A stretch of 59,426 bases of DNA. It comes from Clostridia bacterium. Lineage in GTDB: Bacteria > Bacillota > Clostridia > Oscillospirales > Acutalibacteraceae. The notes below the pieces were generated by a model. That model made no database searches. It was given only the letters and a program-made list of their open reading frames with translations, and was not told the origin of the DNA. Positions 7,065 through 14,372 of this stretch are shown here, one piece after another. The translations under genes and the position numbers were made by a program. The stretch covers positions 1 to 59,426 of the forward strand of contig JAFXBF010000018.1 of assembly GCA_017516745.1 (NCBI GenBank), written 5' to 3'. The first letter of the stretch is position 1. Each line of letters starts with the position of its first letter.

Positions 7065-7807
7065 TTCTGTTCACTCATTTCAATATGAAGCATACACATT
7101 GCTGTTGCGGTGATTGCGGCTGTTTCCGTGCGCAGTATTCTGCTGCCAAGCGAAATTGCTTCACCGCCCAGCGAGATTGCCGCCTCGACCTCCGCTTCTT
7201 CAAAACCGCCTTCGGGGCCTATGAGTATGCCGACCTTCATACCGCTTTTGATTTTGTCAAGTGCCGCCTTTGTTGCCGCCATACCGTCCTTGTTTTCATA
7301 AGGCACAAGGAAAATGTCAAGTGCTTTTGCCTCTTCAAGCATCTGCTTAAAGGTTAAAACGTTGCCGATTTCGGGTATAACCGTGCGCTTGCTCTGCTTT
7401 GCTGCGCTTTCGGCAATTGCCTGCCAACGGATGACCTTGGCATTCTTTTTCTTTTCGTCCAGCTTTACCACACAGCGGCTCATTTCAACGGGCACGATTT
7501 TTGTTACGCCAAGCTCAACCGTTTTCTGTATAATAAGCTCGAGCTTGTCCGCCTTGGGCAAGCCCTGAAACAGTATTATTTCTACGGGCAACTCTGTGCT
7601 TTGGTAATTTTCGCAGGTTATTTTTACAACTGCCGTGTCGCCGTCAAGGCTTTCAATTTCGCAAAGGTGGCTTGTGCCAAGAGAGCTCACAAGCAATTCG
7701 TCACCCACACGCATACGAAGCACGTTTTTAATGTGGTTGAAATCCGTGCCGTCAATATAAAATATATCTCCCTGACGCTTTGAGTCATCAACAAAAAAAT
7801 TAAACAT
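7061..7807 (-). CDS. rsmE: RsmE, 16S rRNA (uracil-1498-N3)-methyltransferase
   Basis: A 248-aa SPOUT-class methyltransferase that methylates U1498 of 16S rRNA. Seen: an N-terminal PUA-like barrel (NFFVDDSK, HIKNVLRMRVGDEL), the FQGLPKADKLELIIQKTVELGV block, RCVVKL, WQAIAESAAKQSKR, and the trefoil-knot SAM pocket ILIGPEGGFEEAEVE followed by SLGSRILRTETAA. Length is normal for the family. It lies 13 nt after ribU with an AAAGG site upstream of the ATG and overlaps rsmF by 4 nt, so it is part of the same transcript. Confidence 0.95.
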   Translation of the reverse strand: MFNFFVDDSKRQGDIFYIDGTDFNHIKNVLRMRVGDELLVSSLGTSHLCEIESLDGDTAVVKITCENYQSTELPVEIILFQGLPKADKLELIIQKTVELGVTKIVPVEMSRCVVKLDEKKKNAKVIRWQAIAESAAKQSKRTVIPEIGNVLTFKQMLEEAKALDIFLVPYENKDGMAATKAALDKIKSGMKVGILIGPEGGFEEAEVEAAISLGGEAISLGSRILRTETAAITATAMCMLHIEMSEQK

Positions 7808-7820
7808 TTTTCAAGTACCT

Positions 7821-8384
7821 TTAAATTCTGTATTTCTTTACAAAGTAAGCAAGCCTCTTGAACATTACACCCGTAATAAGGCTGATTGAAGCGGTTTTGA
7901 TAAGGTTGAATGCAACCGCAAACCAGAAGGCGCTCTCAAATACTGCCGCAGCACCGTCGCCCATATACATCGGGAAAATAATAAAGCGGTTTGTAACAAG
8001 CGCAACAGCCGTGCCGATAAGGCAGGCAGGTATAAGCGAAATAATAGCAGCCTTTGTGCTTTTCTTTATTCGGTAAATAAGCGAGGGGAGAAGAATAAAC
8101 GAGGTTGTCATAATCGCATTTGCAAGCTCGCCCACACCGCCGCTTGAGCTGTTGGTGATGCCGATAATTTCCTTGAGTACGCAAACGACAATGCCTTCAA
8201 CAGGGCCGAAAAGCAGACCCGTCAGCAGAATGAAAACGTTGCTGAAATCGAGCTTCATATACGGCGTCGCAGGAAAAATCGGGAACGAGAAGAAGCTTAA
8301 CGCAAAGCTGAGCGCCACAAAAAGCGCAATGAAAACAATTCGCTTCGTTGTGAATTTTTTTGTACCGTTTTCGTGTGTTGACAT
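7821..8384 (-). CDS. ribU: RibU, riboflavin-specific S component of an ECF transporter
   Basis: A 187-aa integral membrane substrate-binding (S) subunit of an energy-coupling-factor vitamin transporter; it would work with the EcfAA'T module encoded elsewhere. About six membrane segments are visible, with the RibU-like signature FFSFPIFPATPYMKLDFSNV near residue 35 and GPVEGIVVCVLKEIIG. Riboflavin specificity follows from the FMN riboswitch directly upstream. I chose the ATG at 8384 (an adjacent ATG at 8387 is also possible) because GAGGTG lies 6 nt before it; an in-frame upstream ATG at 8471 would translate through the riboswitch terminator. Confidence 0.93.
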   Translation of the reverse strand: MSTHENGTKKFTTKRIVFIALFVALSFALSFFSFPIFPATPYMKLDFSNVFILLTGLLFGPVEGIVVCVLKEIIGITNSSSGGVGELANAIMTTSFILLPSLIYRIKKSTKAAIISLIPACLIGTAVALVTNRFIIFPMYMGDGAAAVFESAFWFAVAFNLIKTASISLITGVMFKRLAYFVKKYRI

Positions 8385-8421
8385 CATTTTCACCTCAAAA
8401 AATATTTGCGGATATTCTTCA

Positions 8422-8459
8422 AGAAAAAAGAAGCCTTCCCGATTTAAGGGCGGCTTCTT
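8422..8459 (-). terminator. Riboswitch-linked intrinsic terminator before ribU
   Basis: Minus-strand RNA: AAGAAGCC (8459 to 8452), a 16-nt loop, GGCTTCTT (8435 to 8428), then TTTTTC. It lies between the FMN aptamer and the ribU start. FMN binding would favour this terminator and reduce ribU and downstream expression. Confidence 0.8.
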
Positions 8460-8483
8460 AAAATCAAACACAATAAGTGTTTT

Positions 8484-8502
8484 GCGAAGTATGATACTTC
8501 GC
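8484..8502 (-). promoter_or_regulatory. Perfect 8-bp hairpin between aptamer and terminator
   Basis: GCGAAGTA (8484-8491) and TACTTCGC (8495-8502) pair around a 3-nt loop. The hairpin shares bases with the 3' edge of the aptamer P1 stem, so it may belong to the switching (expression platform) structures. Confidence 0.45.
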
Positions 8503-8624
8503 CTTTTCCCATCCGGACTGTTACCGTCGGTATCGGAATTGCACCGATTCGGGGAAAACCGCAGCCGGTTTTCCTTCGCAGACTTTTACTGCCGGTGAGG
8601 ATTTTCACCTCGCCCCAAAGAATA
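8501..8624 (-). ncRNA. FMN riboswitch (RFN element)
   Basis: Read on the minus strand the element shows the conserved RFN blocks in order: GGGGCGAGGTGAAAATCCTC, ACCGGCAGTAAAAGTCTGCG, a variable arm, CGGTGCAATTCCGATACCGA, CGGTAACAGTCCGGATGGGA. A short P1 helix (CTTT with AAAG) closes it. It sits immediately downstream of a consensus promoter and upstream of a terminator and ribU, the standard arrangement for FMN-repressed riboflavin uptake. Four genes (ribU, rsmE, rsmF, PHP) follow without another obvious promoter. Confidence 0.96.
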
Positions 8625-8638
8625 TTCACTTTATATGT

Positions 8639-8667
8639 ATTATAAGCCTGTCAGAGTGGACTGTCAA
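8639..8667 (-). promoter_or_regulatory. Consensus promoter of the FMN-riboswitch operon
   Basis: On the minus strand TTGACA (8667 to 8662), a 17-nt spacer and TATAAT (8644 to 8639) are a perfect sigma-A promoter. Transcription would start near 8632, directly before the aptamer. Confidence 0.92.
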
Positions 8668-9147
8668 CAGTTTTTTATTTTGACAAATTTACCATACACA
8701 AATTATAAAGTCAACATAGAAATAAACTATGTCGGCAGTTTGAACGAAGCAGGCTGACGGGCACCAAACCTAATTCATTTATCCAAGCGAAGTTCCGCAG
8801 GCGACAACACGAACATTAAAAGTCTGAACAGATCTTGAGAGCCGTTGCGGCAGCAGAACAAAACTTTTTTTGTTCTGTCTGCTGAGCGGACTGATTGTCG
8901 TCAGCCGTAAGCGGAGTGCACCAAGCCCCAAAGTTCTTTTGGTTACTTTTGTAACGCTTGACAAAAGTAACATAATCCGTACGAGTGGGACGTCGAGGTT
9001 ACGGCTTTGCCATTACCCTTTTGTCACTTTGTGACATTTCCCCTATTAGGGGAATAACGCCGTCCCCTACAAATTGCAAACAATCTATGCAAGATAAGAT
9101 TTTCAATAACTAACATTTTAAAAAGTATAATATTTATCGTGTTGTTC
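8668..9147. other. 480-nt gap with several hairpins and no convincing gene
   Basis: This stretch holds inverted repeats but no credible gene: GAACAAAA/TTTTGTTC at about 8857-8877, GTTACTTTTGT/ACAAAAGTAAC at about 8940-8971, TTGTCACTTTGTGACA at about 9021-9036 and CCCCTATTAGGGG at about 9040-9053. A 64-codon minus-strand reading frame at 8779-8973 overlaps the hairpins and has no family resemblance or ribosome binding site, so I do not call it. The composition suggests a dispersed intergenic repeat. Confidence 0.5.
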
Positions 9148-9176
9148 TTTACAATTTTTTATTAAGATGTTATATT
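9148..9176 (+). promoter_or_regulatory. Promoter of the sialic-acid/glycan operon
   Basis: TTTACA (9148-9153), a 17-nt spacer and TATATT (9171-9176) form a good sigma-A promoter. It lies 35 nt before the first gene of a run of seven co-directional genes reaching 16742. Confidence 0.75.
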
Positions 9177-9210
9177 AAAATTTAATAAGAGACAAACAGG
9201 AGAAAATGAT

Positions 9211-9495
9211 ATGGATTTTCTTATGGAGTTCTTCGTTGAGTTTTTTGTTGAGGCAATATCCGAACTGTTCCCCAACAAGAAACTGAGTAAAAAGGCATTC
9301 GTCAGGCAGAAAAGAATAGCGGCGGTTGTTACAGGCGTTTTTATTCTTCTGCTGGTTATAGGTATCTGTATGGTTGGAGAAACCGAAGGCAAAAGTGTTT
9401 TGGGCAAGGTGTTTATAGCTCTGTTGCCGGCAGAAATATTGGTTTTAATAATTTTGAACATAATCAGATTAATTCGTAAGAAAGGCAGAAAATAA
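9211..9495 (+). CDS. Small two-segment membrane protein, unknown
   Basis: A 94-aa protein not recognised as a known family. The N-terminus (MDFLMEFFVEFFVEAISELF) is amphipathic and rich in Phe/Glu; two membrane segments follow at about residues 35-56 and 68-88, and the C-terminus is basic (RLIRKKGRK). CAGGAG lies before the ATG. It is the first gene after the operon promoter and ends 2 nt before the AGE epimerase, so it is cotranscribed and perhaps coupled. It could be an accessory subunit of the membrane proteins in the operon, but nothing in the sequence shows that. Confidence 0.7.
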   Translation: MDFLMEFFVEFFVEAISELFPNKKLSKKAFVRQKRIAAVVTGVFILLLVIGICMVGETEGKSVLGKVFIALLPAEILVLIILNIIRLIRKKGRK

Positions 9496-9497
9496 CT

Positions 9498-10697
9498 ATG
9501 GACAAGCAAAAACTTCTTGAAGTAAAGAATTCGGTCAGAGAGCAGCTTGACGGCTGTATAAGCTTCTGGCTGAATAACGGTATTGATAAAGAAAACGGCG
9601 GCGTTTACACCTGCCTTGACCGTGAGGGTAAAATATATTCAACCGACAAGAGCGTGTGGATGCAGGGCCGCTGTGCGTGGACGTTTGCCTGGCTTTGCAA
9701 AAATTACGGCGTAAAGCCCGAGTGGCTGCAGGCGAGCAAATCCTGCCTTGACTTTATGGAAAAATACTGCATCAACCGTGAGGCAGGCGACAGAATGTAT
9801 TTCACCGTCACGGGTGACGGTAAGCCGCTGCGCCAGCGCAGATATTTTTATTCCGAGGCTTTTTATGCGATTGCAAACGCCGAATACTACGGCGTAACGG
9901 GTGAAGAGGTGTGCCTTGAAAGAGCACGCAAGGCTTACGATATGTACTGGAATCTCTGGCACGGTATGCCCGACCCGACAGGTCTTGGTGCAAAGACAAT
10001 TCCCGAAACCCGTACGGGCAGGGGCTTTGGCTACCCGATGATTTATCTTAATATGACCGCTGTTATGCTCGGCGTTGATCCCGAAAGAAAGGCTCTTTAT
10101 GAAGAAAGAGCAAATGAGTGTGTAAGCGACATTTTAAAATATCACCTTCACCCCGAGCTTGGCTGTCTGCTTGAAAACGTAGGCCCCAACGGCGAAGCAA
10201 GGCTTGAATTCACCGAGGGCAGAGTAATCAACCCCGGCCACGATATTGAGGGCGTATGGTTCCTTCTCGAACACGCAAAGCGCACCGGTGACAAGGAGCT
10301 TATTGAAAAAGCCGAGCTGATTTTCAATCAGGCGTTCAACGCAGGCTGGGACAAGGAATACGGCGGACTGCTCTATTTTATTGATGCATGCGGTCTTCCT
10401 CCCGAAAGCTACGAGCACGATATGAAGCTCTGGTGGCCTCACAACGAAATTCTCATTTCTGCGCTGATGCTTTACCGTGACACGGGCAAGGAAGAATACC
10501 TTGATAAGTTCTATATGACCTTTGACTATTGCCTCAAGGTTTTTTACGATAAGGAATTCGGCGAGTGGTACGGTTATCTTCGCCGTGACGGTAAGCCGAC
10601 TATGCCTCCCTGCAAGGGCTCAACCTTCAAGGGCCCCTTCCACCTGCCGAGAATGCTCGTAATGGTCGATAAGATGATTGACGAACTCACTAAATAA
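9498..10697 (+). CDS. AGE-family N-acylglucosamine 2-epimerase
   Basis: A 399-aa (alpha/alpha)6-barrel protein of the N-acylglucosamine 2-epimerase (AGE/RenBP) family, which interconverts N-acetylmannosamine and N-acetylglucosamine. Seen: WMQGRCAWTFAWL, FYSEAFYAIANAEYY, INPGHDIEGVWFLLEHA (catalytic-type His region, about residues 238-254), DMKLWWPHNEILISAL (second His region) and KGPFHLPRMLV. Length matches the family. Together with the neuraminate lyase 24 nt downstream it forms the ManNAc to GlcNAc step of the AGE-type route known from Bacteroides (nanLET), in place of the NanE/NanK route. Aldose-ketose isomerases of this fold cannot be excluded from sequence alone. Confidence 0.85.
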   Translation: MDKQKLLEVKNSVREQLDGCISFWLNNGIDKENGGVYTCLDREGKIYSTDKSVWMQGRCAWTFAWLCKNYGVKPEWLQASKSCLDFMEKYCINREAGDRMYFTVTGDGKPLRQRRYFYSEAFYAIANAEYYGVTGEEVCLERARKAYDMYWNLWHGMPDPTGLGAKTIPETRTGRGFGYPMIYLNMTAVMLGVDPERKALYEERANECVSDILKYHLHPELGCLLENVGPNGEARLEFTEGRVINPGHDIEGVWFLLEHAKRTGDKELIEKAELIFNQAFNAGWDKEYGGLLYFIDACGLPPESYEHDMKLWWPHNEILISALMLYRDTGKEEYLDKFYMTFDYCLKVFYDKEFGEWYGYLRRDGKPTMPPCKGSTFKGPFHLPRMLVMVDKMIDELTK

Positions 10698-10720
10698 ACT
10701 AACGAAAAGAGGAAATAAAA

Positions 10721-11644
10721 ATGGATGTAACAAAATATCAGGGTGTTATCCCTGCTTTCTATGCCTGCTATGACGATAACGGCGAAATTTCTCCCGAAAG
10801 AATAGAGGCGTTCACACGTTGGCTTATCAAAAAAGGTGTCAAGGGCGTTTACGTCGGCGGCAGCTCGGGCGAATGTATTTACCACGGAGTTGAAGAACGC
10901 AAAACCGTGCTTGAGCACGTTGTAAAGGCAGCCGAGGGTAAGCTCACAATTATTGCTCACGTTGCCTGTAACAACACCCGTGACAGTATGGCTCTTGCTG
11001 CACACGCAGAAAGCCTCGGTGTTGATGCAATTGCCGCAATTCCGCCTATCTATTTCAAGCTCCCCGAGCACGCAATTGCAAAGTACTGGAACGATATTTC
11101 CTCCGCCGCCCCCAACACAGATTTTATTATCTACAATATCCCCCAGCTTGCAGGTATTGCGCTTACTTTGCCTCTGCTTCGTGAAATGCTCAAAAATCCG
11201 AGGATGATAGGCGTTAAAAACAGCTCAATGCCCACTATGGATATTCAGGTTTTCAAGCACGAGGGCACACTCGGCGGCAGAGATTTTGTTGTATTCAACG
11301 GCCCTGACGAGCAGTTTATCAGCGGCCTTCTTATCGGTGCTGACGGTGGCATCGGCGGCACTTATTCCGCTATGCCCGAGCTTTATCTCAAGCTCGTCGA
11401 GCTTCTGGGCAACGGCGAAATTGAAACCGCAAGAAAATTGCAGAACGATGTCAACAATATCATTTATAAGCTCTGTTCCGCAAAGGGCAATATGTACGCC
11501 GTAATCAAGGCAACGCTCAAAAAGCGTGAGGGTCTCGAGCTCGGCGGTGTCCGTGCTCCTCTTGCCAACCTCGTTGAAGCCGATGATGCAGTAGTCAACG
11601 AGGCAGTTGAAATGATTAACAAGGCAATAGAAAAGTATATGTAA
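10721..11644 (+). CDS. nanA: N-acetylneuraminate lyase
   Basis: A 307-aa class I aldolase of the DapA/NanA family that cleaves sialic acid to N-acetylmannosamine and pyruvate through a Schiff-base lysine. Seen: VGGSSGECIYHGVEERK (carboxylate-binding GSSGE), IIYNIPQLAGIAL (catalytic Tyr; NanA-like YNIP), MIGVKNSSMP (Schiff-base Lys), FNGPDEQFISGLLIGADGGIGGTYSAMPEL (sugar pocket). These favour NanA over dihydrodipicolinate synthase. It has a GAGG ribosome binding site and sits between the AGE epimerase and an AGCS symporter. Confidence 0.92.
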   Translation: MDVTKYQGVIPAFYACYDDNGEISPERIEAFTRWLIKKGVKGVYVGGSSGECIYHGVEERKTVLEHVVKAAEGKLTIIAHVACNNTRDSMALAAHAESLGVDAIAAIPPIYFKLPEHAIAKYWNDISSAAPNTDFIIYNIPQLAGIALTLPLLREMLKNPRMIGVKNSSMPTMDIQVFKHEGTLGGRDFVVFNGPDEQFISGLLIGADGGIGGTYSAMPELYLKLVELLGNGEIETARKLQNDVNNIIYKLCSAKGNMYAVIKATLKKREGLELGGVRAPLANLVEADDAVVNEAVEMINKAIEKYM

Positions 11645-11648
11645 TTTG

Positions 11649-11672
11649 TAGGGGAGGCGTTACGCCTCCCGC
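11649..11672. repeat. GTAGGGGAGGCG/CGCCTCCC palindrome
   Basis: GGGAGGCG TTA CGCCTCCC is a perfect hairpin 5 nt after the nanA stop. No T-tract follows, so it is unlikely to be a strong terminator. Its GTAGGGG start resembles the arms of the inverted repeat at 58342-58420. It could partly uncouple expression of nanA from the symporter gene. Confidence 0.6.
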
Positions 11673-11707
11673 ATTTACGATAATTATCTGAGGGAAAAAA
11701 CTTATTT

Positions 11708-13108
11708 ATGCTTGACAGTATTGTAGCGTCGATAAGCGATGCGCTTTACAGCTATGTGCTTATCATTCTTCTTGTTGCGGGCGGTCTTTATTTCACCTTC
11801 CGCACGAAATTTGTGCAGTTCAGACTTTTTAAGGAACAAATCAGAGCGGTCACCGAAAAGCCTGCCGACGGTAAGGGCGTTTCGTCCTTCCAGGCGCTTA
11901 TGGTTTCAACCGCTTCCCGTGTCGGCACGGGTAATATCGTCGGTGTTTCAACGGCACTTTGTCTGGGCGGCTTCGGCTCGGTTTTCTGGATGTGGCTGAT
12001 TGCGATTATCGGCTGTGCTTCCGCTCTTGTGGAAAGCACGCTTGCACAGATTTACAAAAAGAAAACGCCTGACGGCTGCAGCGGCGGCCCTGCCTACTAT
12101 ATTGAAGCGGCACTCAAAAGCCGTCTGTTGGCACTTGTTTTCACTTTCTTTCTCGTTGCAACCTTCGGCTTCGGCTTCAATATGCTCGCTTCCTACAATC
12201 TGCAGTCCACATTTTCGGGCTACAGCTTTTATGATGCCAAAACCTCACCGTGGATAATCGGCTTTATCCTTGCCGCAATCGTGTGCTACTGCCTTATGGG
12301 CGGCGGCAAGCGTGTTATCAAGGTAACGAGCTTTATGGTGCCGATTATGGGTGTAATCTATATTCTCGTTGCACTCATTATGGTTGTAATTAATTTCAAA
12401 ACCCTGCCCGGTATATTCGCACGCATTTTCGAGGAAGCCTTTGATTTCAAGGCTATCTTCGGCGGATTTACAGGCTCCTGCGTAATGTTCGGCATCAAGC
12501 GTGGCCTTTTCAGCAACGAAGCCGGTGTCGGCTCTGCGCCCAACGCTTCCGCTTCCGCCGTGGTAAAGCACCCGATTAAGCAGGGCCTTGTGCAGGTGCT
12601 CTCCGTTTTCCTTGATACAGTTCTTATCTGCTCCGCAACGGCATTTATGTGTATGTCCTCGGGCGTTGAGCCTATCAAAGAACTCTCGGGTGCACCGTAT
12701 GTGCAGGCAGCTCTTTCTTCCGCATTCGGCGAAATCGGCCCGATATTTATTACGGTTTCAATGATACTCTTTGCCTTCACAACACTTCTGGGCAATCTTT
12801 ATTATGTTGACCAGGCGCTTATCTATATTCTCAAAAAACAGCCGAGTAAAGCATTTATGACGGTGTATCATATTGTTGCTTCTCTCGTTATTTTTGTCGG
12901 CGCAGGCTTAAGTGCCGATTTGCTGTGGAATATTGCCGATATTACTATGGGCGGTATGGCACTTATAAATATGCCCGTAATTCTTTATCTGAGCAAGTAT
13001 GCCTTCCGTGCGCTTAAGGATTACGACAGCCGGCGCAAAGCAGGCGAAGAGCCAGTATTCAAGGCAAAAGATATCGGTCTGCCGCATAAGGTGGATTATT
13101 GGCAATAA
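11708..13108 (+). CDS. AGCS-family sodium:amino-acid-type symporter
   Basis: A 466-aa membrane transporter of the alanine/glycine:cation symporter family (AlsT/DagA type), with about 11 hydrophobic segments. Signatures: STASRVGTGNIVGVSTAL near residue 66 and KRGLFSNEAGVGSAPNASASA near residue 263, and GGPAYYIEAAL. Family substrates are alanine, glycine or related amino acids with Na+. Here it sits between nanA and a BNR-repeat gene in a sialic-acid-like operon where a sialic-acid transporter (SSS, MFS or TRAP) would be expected, so either it imports an amino-acid-like product or it has another substrate; both are inference. The nearest purine-rich ribosome binding site (GAGGG) is about 13 nt from the ATG, which is long. 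Confidence 0.9.
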   Translation: MLDSIVASISDALYSYVLIILLVAGGLYFTFRTKFVQFRLFKEQIRAVTEKPADGKGVSSFQALMVSTASRVGTGNIVGVSTALCLGGFGSVFWMWLIAIIGCASALVESTLAQIYKKKTPDGCSGGPAYYIEAALKSRLLALVFTFFLVATFGFGFNMLASYNLQSTFSGYSFYDAKTSPWIIGFILAAIVCYCLMGGGKRVIKVTSFMVPIMGVIYILVALIMVVINFKTLPGIFARIFEEAFDFKAIFGGFTGSCVMFGIKRGLFSNEAGVGSAPNASASAVVKHPIKQGLVQVLSVFLDTVLICSATAFMCMSSGVEPIKELSGAPYVQAALSSAFGEIGPIFITVSMILFAFTTLLGNLYYVDQALIYILKKQPSKAFMTVYHIVASLVIFVGAGLSADLLWNIADITMGGMALINMPVILYLSKYAFRALKDYDSRRKAGEEPVFKAKDIGLPHKVDYWQ

Positions 13109-13127
13109 TAGGAATGGGGGTACGCAG

Positions 13128-14372
13128 ATGAATAAAAAAGCTATAAAAAAGATATTAGCATTTGTAAAGCTTCTCAAGGCACCTGCAAAGATGATGCCTT
13201 ACATCATAGCGCTTGTCATAGGTATCATCCGCCGCATTACGGATAATGACGATGCGGTGCTTGTTGATTTAAAGGAGCAGGGCTTTGTCTGCCGCAAGAG
13301 TGAGCAGATTGTCGGCGGCTGCGGGTCGCCTGCTGTTGCGGTGTGTTCAAACGGCAGCGTTGCCGTTGCCTTTGCCTGCACAAGGGTAAAAGAAAACACG
13401 CTTGTGTCCTCAATCTGCCTGATGCGCTCATCTGACCCGAAGCAGATTGCCTCGGCCGGCAAACGCTATGTCGTAACAACTCCGTTGCAAATCGGCAACG
13501 TCACCCTGACACAAACTCCGCAGGGTCTGTTGCTCGGTTGGCGCACGAGGAGCAATGCTTATCTTCACTATCCCTCACGCCTTGAAGGCTCTGTGCTCAA
13601 CACCTTCAAGGCGAACAACACAGCCGCCGCTACGCTGCTGTCGGCAGAGGAAAGACAGGGCGGTATTCACTATGCCCTCATCCCCGATAACGGCGAGGAA
13701 ATCAAAGAAATATACGAAGCACCTGCCTTGTTTTCACAGAGCGCAGCCGTGCTTTCGGGCGGTGAAATTCTGTGGCTCGGTGTTAAAGACGGCAAAGCAC
13801 TTGCATACAGAACACAGAACGTCTGTAAAGGCTTCGCACTTGTCGGAACTGTGCCTGAAATCGAAACTGGCAGAACTTATTCCCACGCCGGCGTAGTTAA
13901 ACTGAAAAACGGCAGAGTGCTTGCCGTTCTCTGTTCATCGGGTGAGCTTTTTGCCTCTTATTCGGACGATATGGGTGTACGCTGGACCGTGCCTAAACCG
14001 CTTGATATCAAGGGAACAGCACCTTCACTCTCTGTACGTGAGGACGGCGTGGTGTCTTTGAGCTTTGTTGAGTCCGATAAAAAGTTTGCAATACGCTCAA
14101 GCATAAATAAAGATGGCGAAAGCGAATGGTGTAAAGTTAGGCTGCTTGTCAGCTCTGTCGGGGATAACAGCCGCCGTCCGTATACCGTTTCAGTTGGCGA
14201 CAGCTTCTTCACAACAAGCAGAATACGCTTCTGCGGCGAGAAGGAAAGCTCAATTCTCTATACACTTTGGAAACCTCTTAAGGAAGATTATGACCCCGTG
14301 CTTGAAGCACAGCTTGCAAAAGAAAGCAAGAAGAAAAAGAGAGGAAGGAAAAAGAAAGATGCAATACAGTAA
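13128..14372 (+). CDS. Membrane-anchored BNR-repeat, sialidase-like protein
   Basis: A 414-aa protein with an N-terminal hydrophobic anchor (about residues 20-34, MMPYIIALVIGIIRR) and a predicted beta-propeller. One clear Asp-box is visible, SYSDDMGVRWT (about residues 280-290), and further strands such as SHAGVVKLKNGRVLAV and GTAPSLSVREDGVVSLSF fit a sialidase/BNR fold. The context (AGE epimerase, nanA) supports sialic-acid release. However, I see no obvious FRIP arginine motif near the N-terminus, so GH33 activity is not certain; a carbohydrate-binding or other GH propeller is possible. I used the ATG at 13128 because GGAATGGGGG lies upstream and the family-like sequence begins there. It overlaps the next gene by 14 nt. 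Confidence 0.7.
   Translation: MNKKAIKKILAFVKLLKAPAKMMPYIIALVIGIIRRITDNDDAVLVDLKEQGFVCRKSEQIVGGCGSPAVAVCSNGSVAVAFACTRVKENTLVSSICLMRSSDPKQIASAGKRYVVTTPLQIGNVTLTQTPQGLLLGWRTRSNAYLHYPSRLEGSVLNTFKANNTAAATLLSAEERQGGIHYALIPDNGEEIKEIYEAPALFSQSAAVLSGGEILWLGVKDGKALAYRTQNVCKGFALVGTVPEIETGRTYSHAGVVKLKNGRVLAVLCSSGELFASYSDDMGVRWTVPKPLDIKGTAPSLSVREDGVVSLSFVESDKKFAIRSSINKDGESEWCKVRLLVSSVGDNSRRPYTVSVGDSFFTTSRIRFCGEKESSILYTLWKPLKEDYDPVLEAQLAKESKKKKRGRKKKDAIQ

Noticed and set aside
8471-8471. Upstream ATG for ribU at 8471
   Set aside because: It would place coding sequence over the riboswitch terminator; the ATG at 8384 has a proper ribosome binding site and gives the normal RibU length.
8779-8973. Minus-strand 64-codon frame in the structured gap
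   Set aside because: No ribosome binding site, no family resemblance, and it overlaps several perfect hairpins; it looks like chance.
11708-13108. Calling the AGCS protein a sialic-acid transporter
   Set aside because: The family signatures are those of alanine/glycine symporters; only the neighbourhood suggests sialic acid, so this was left as an open question.
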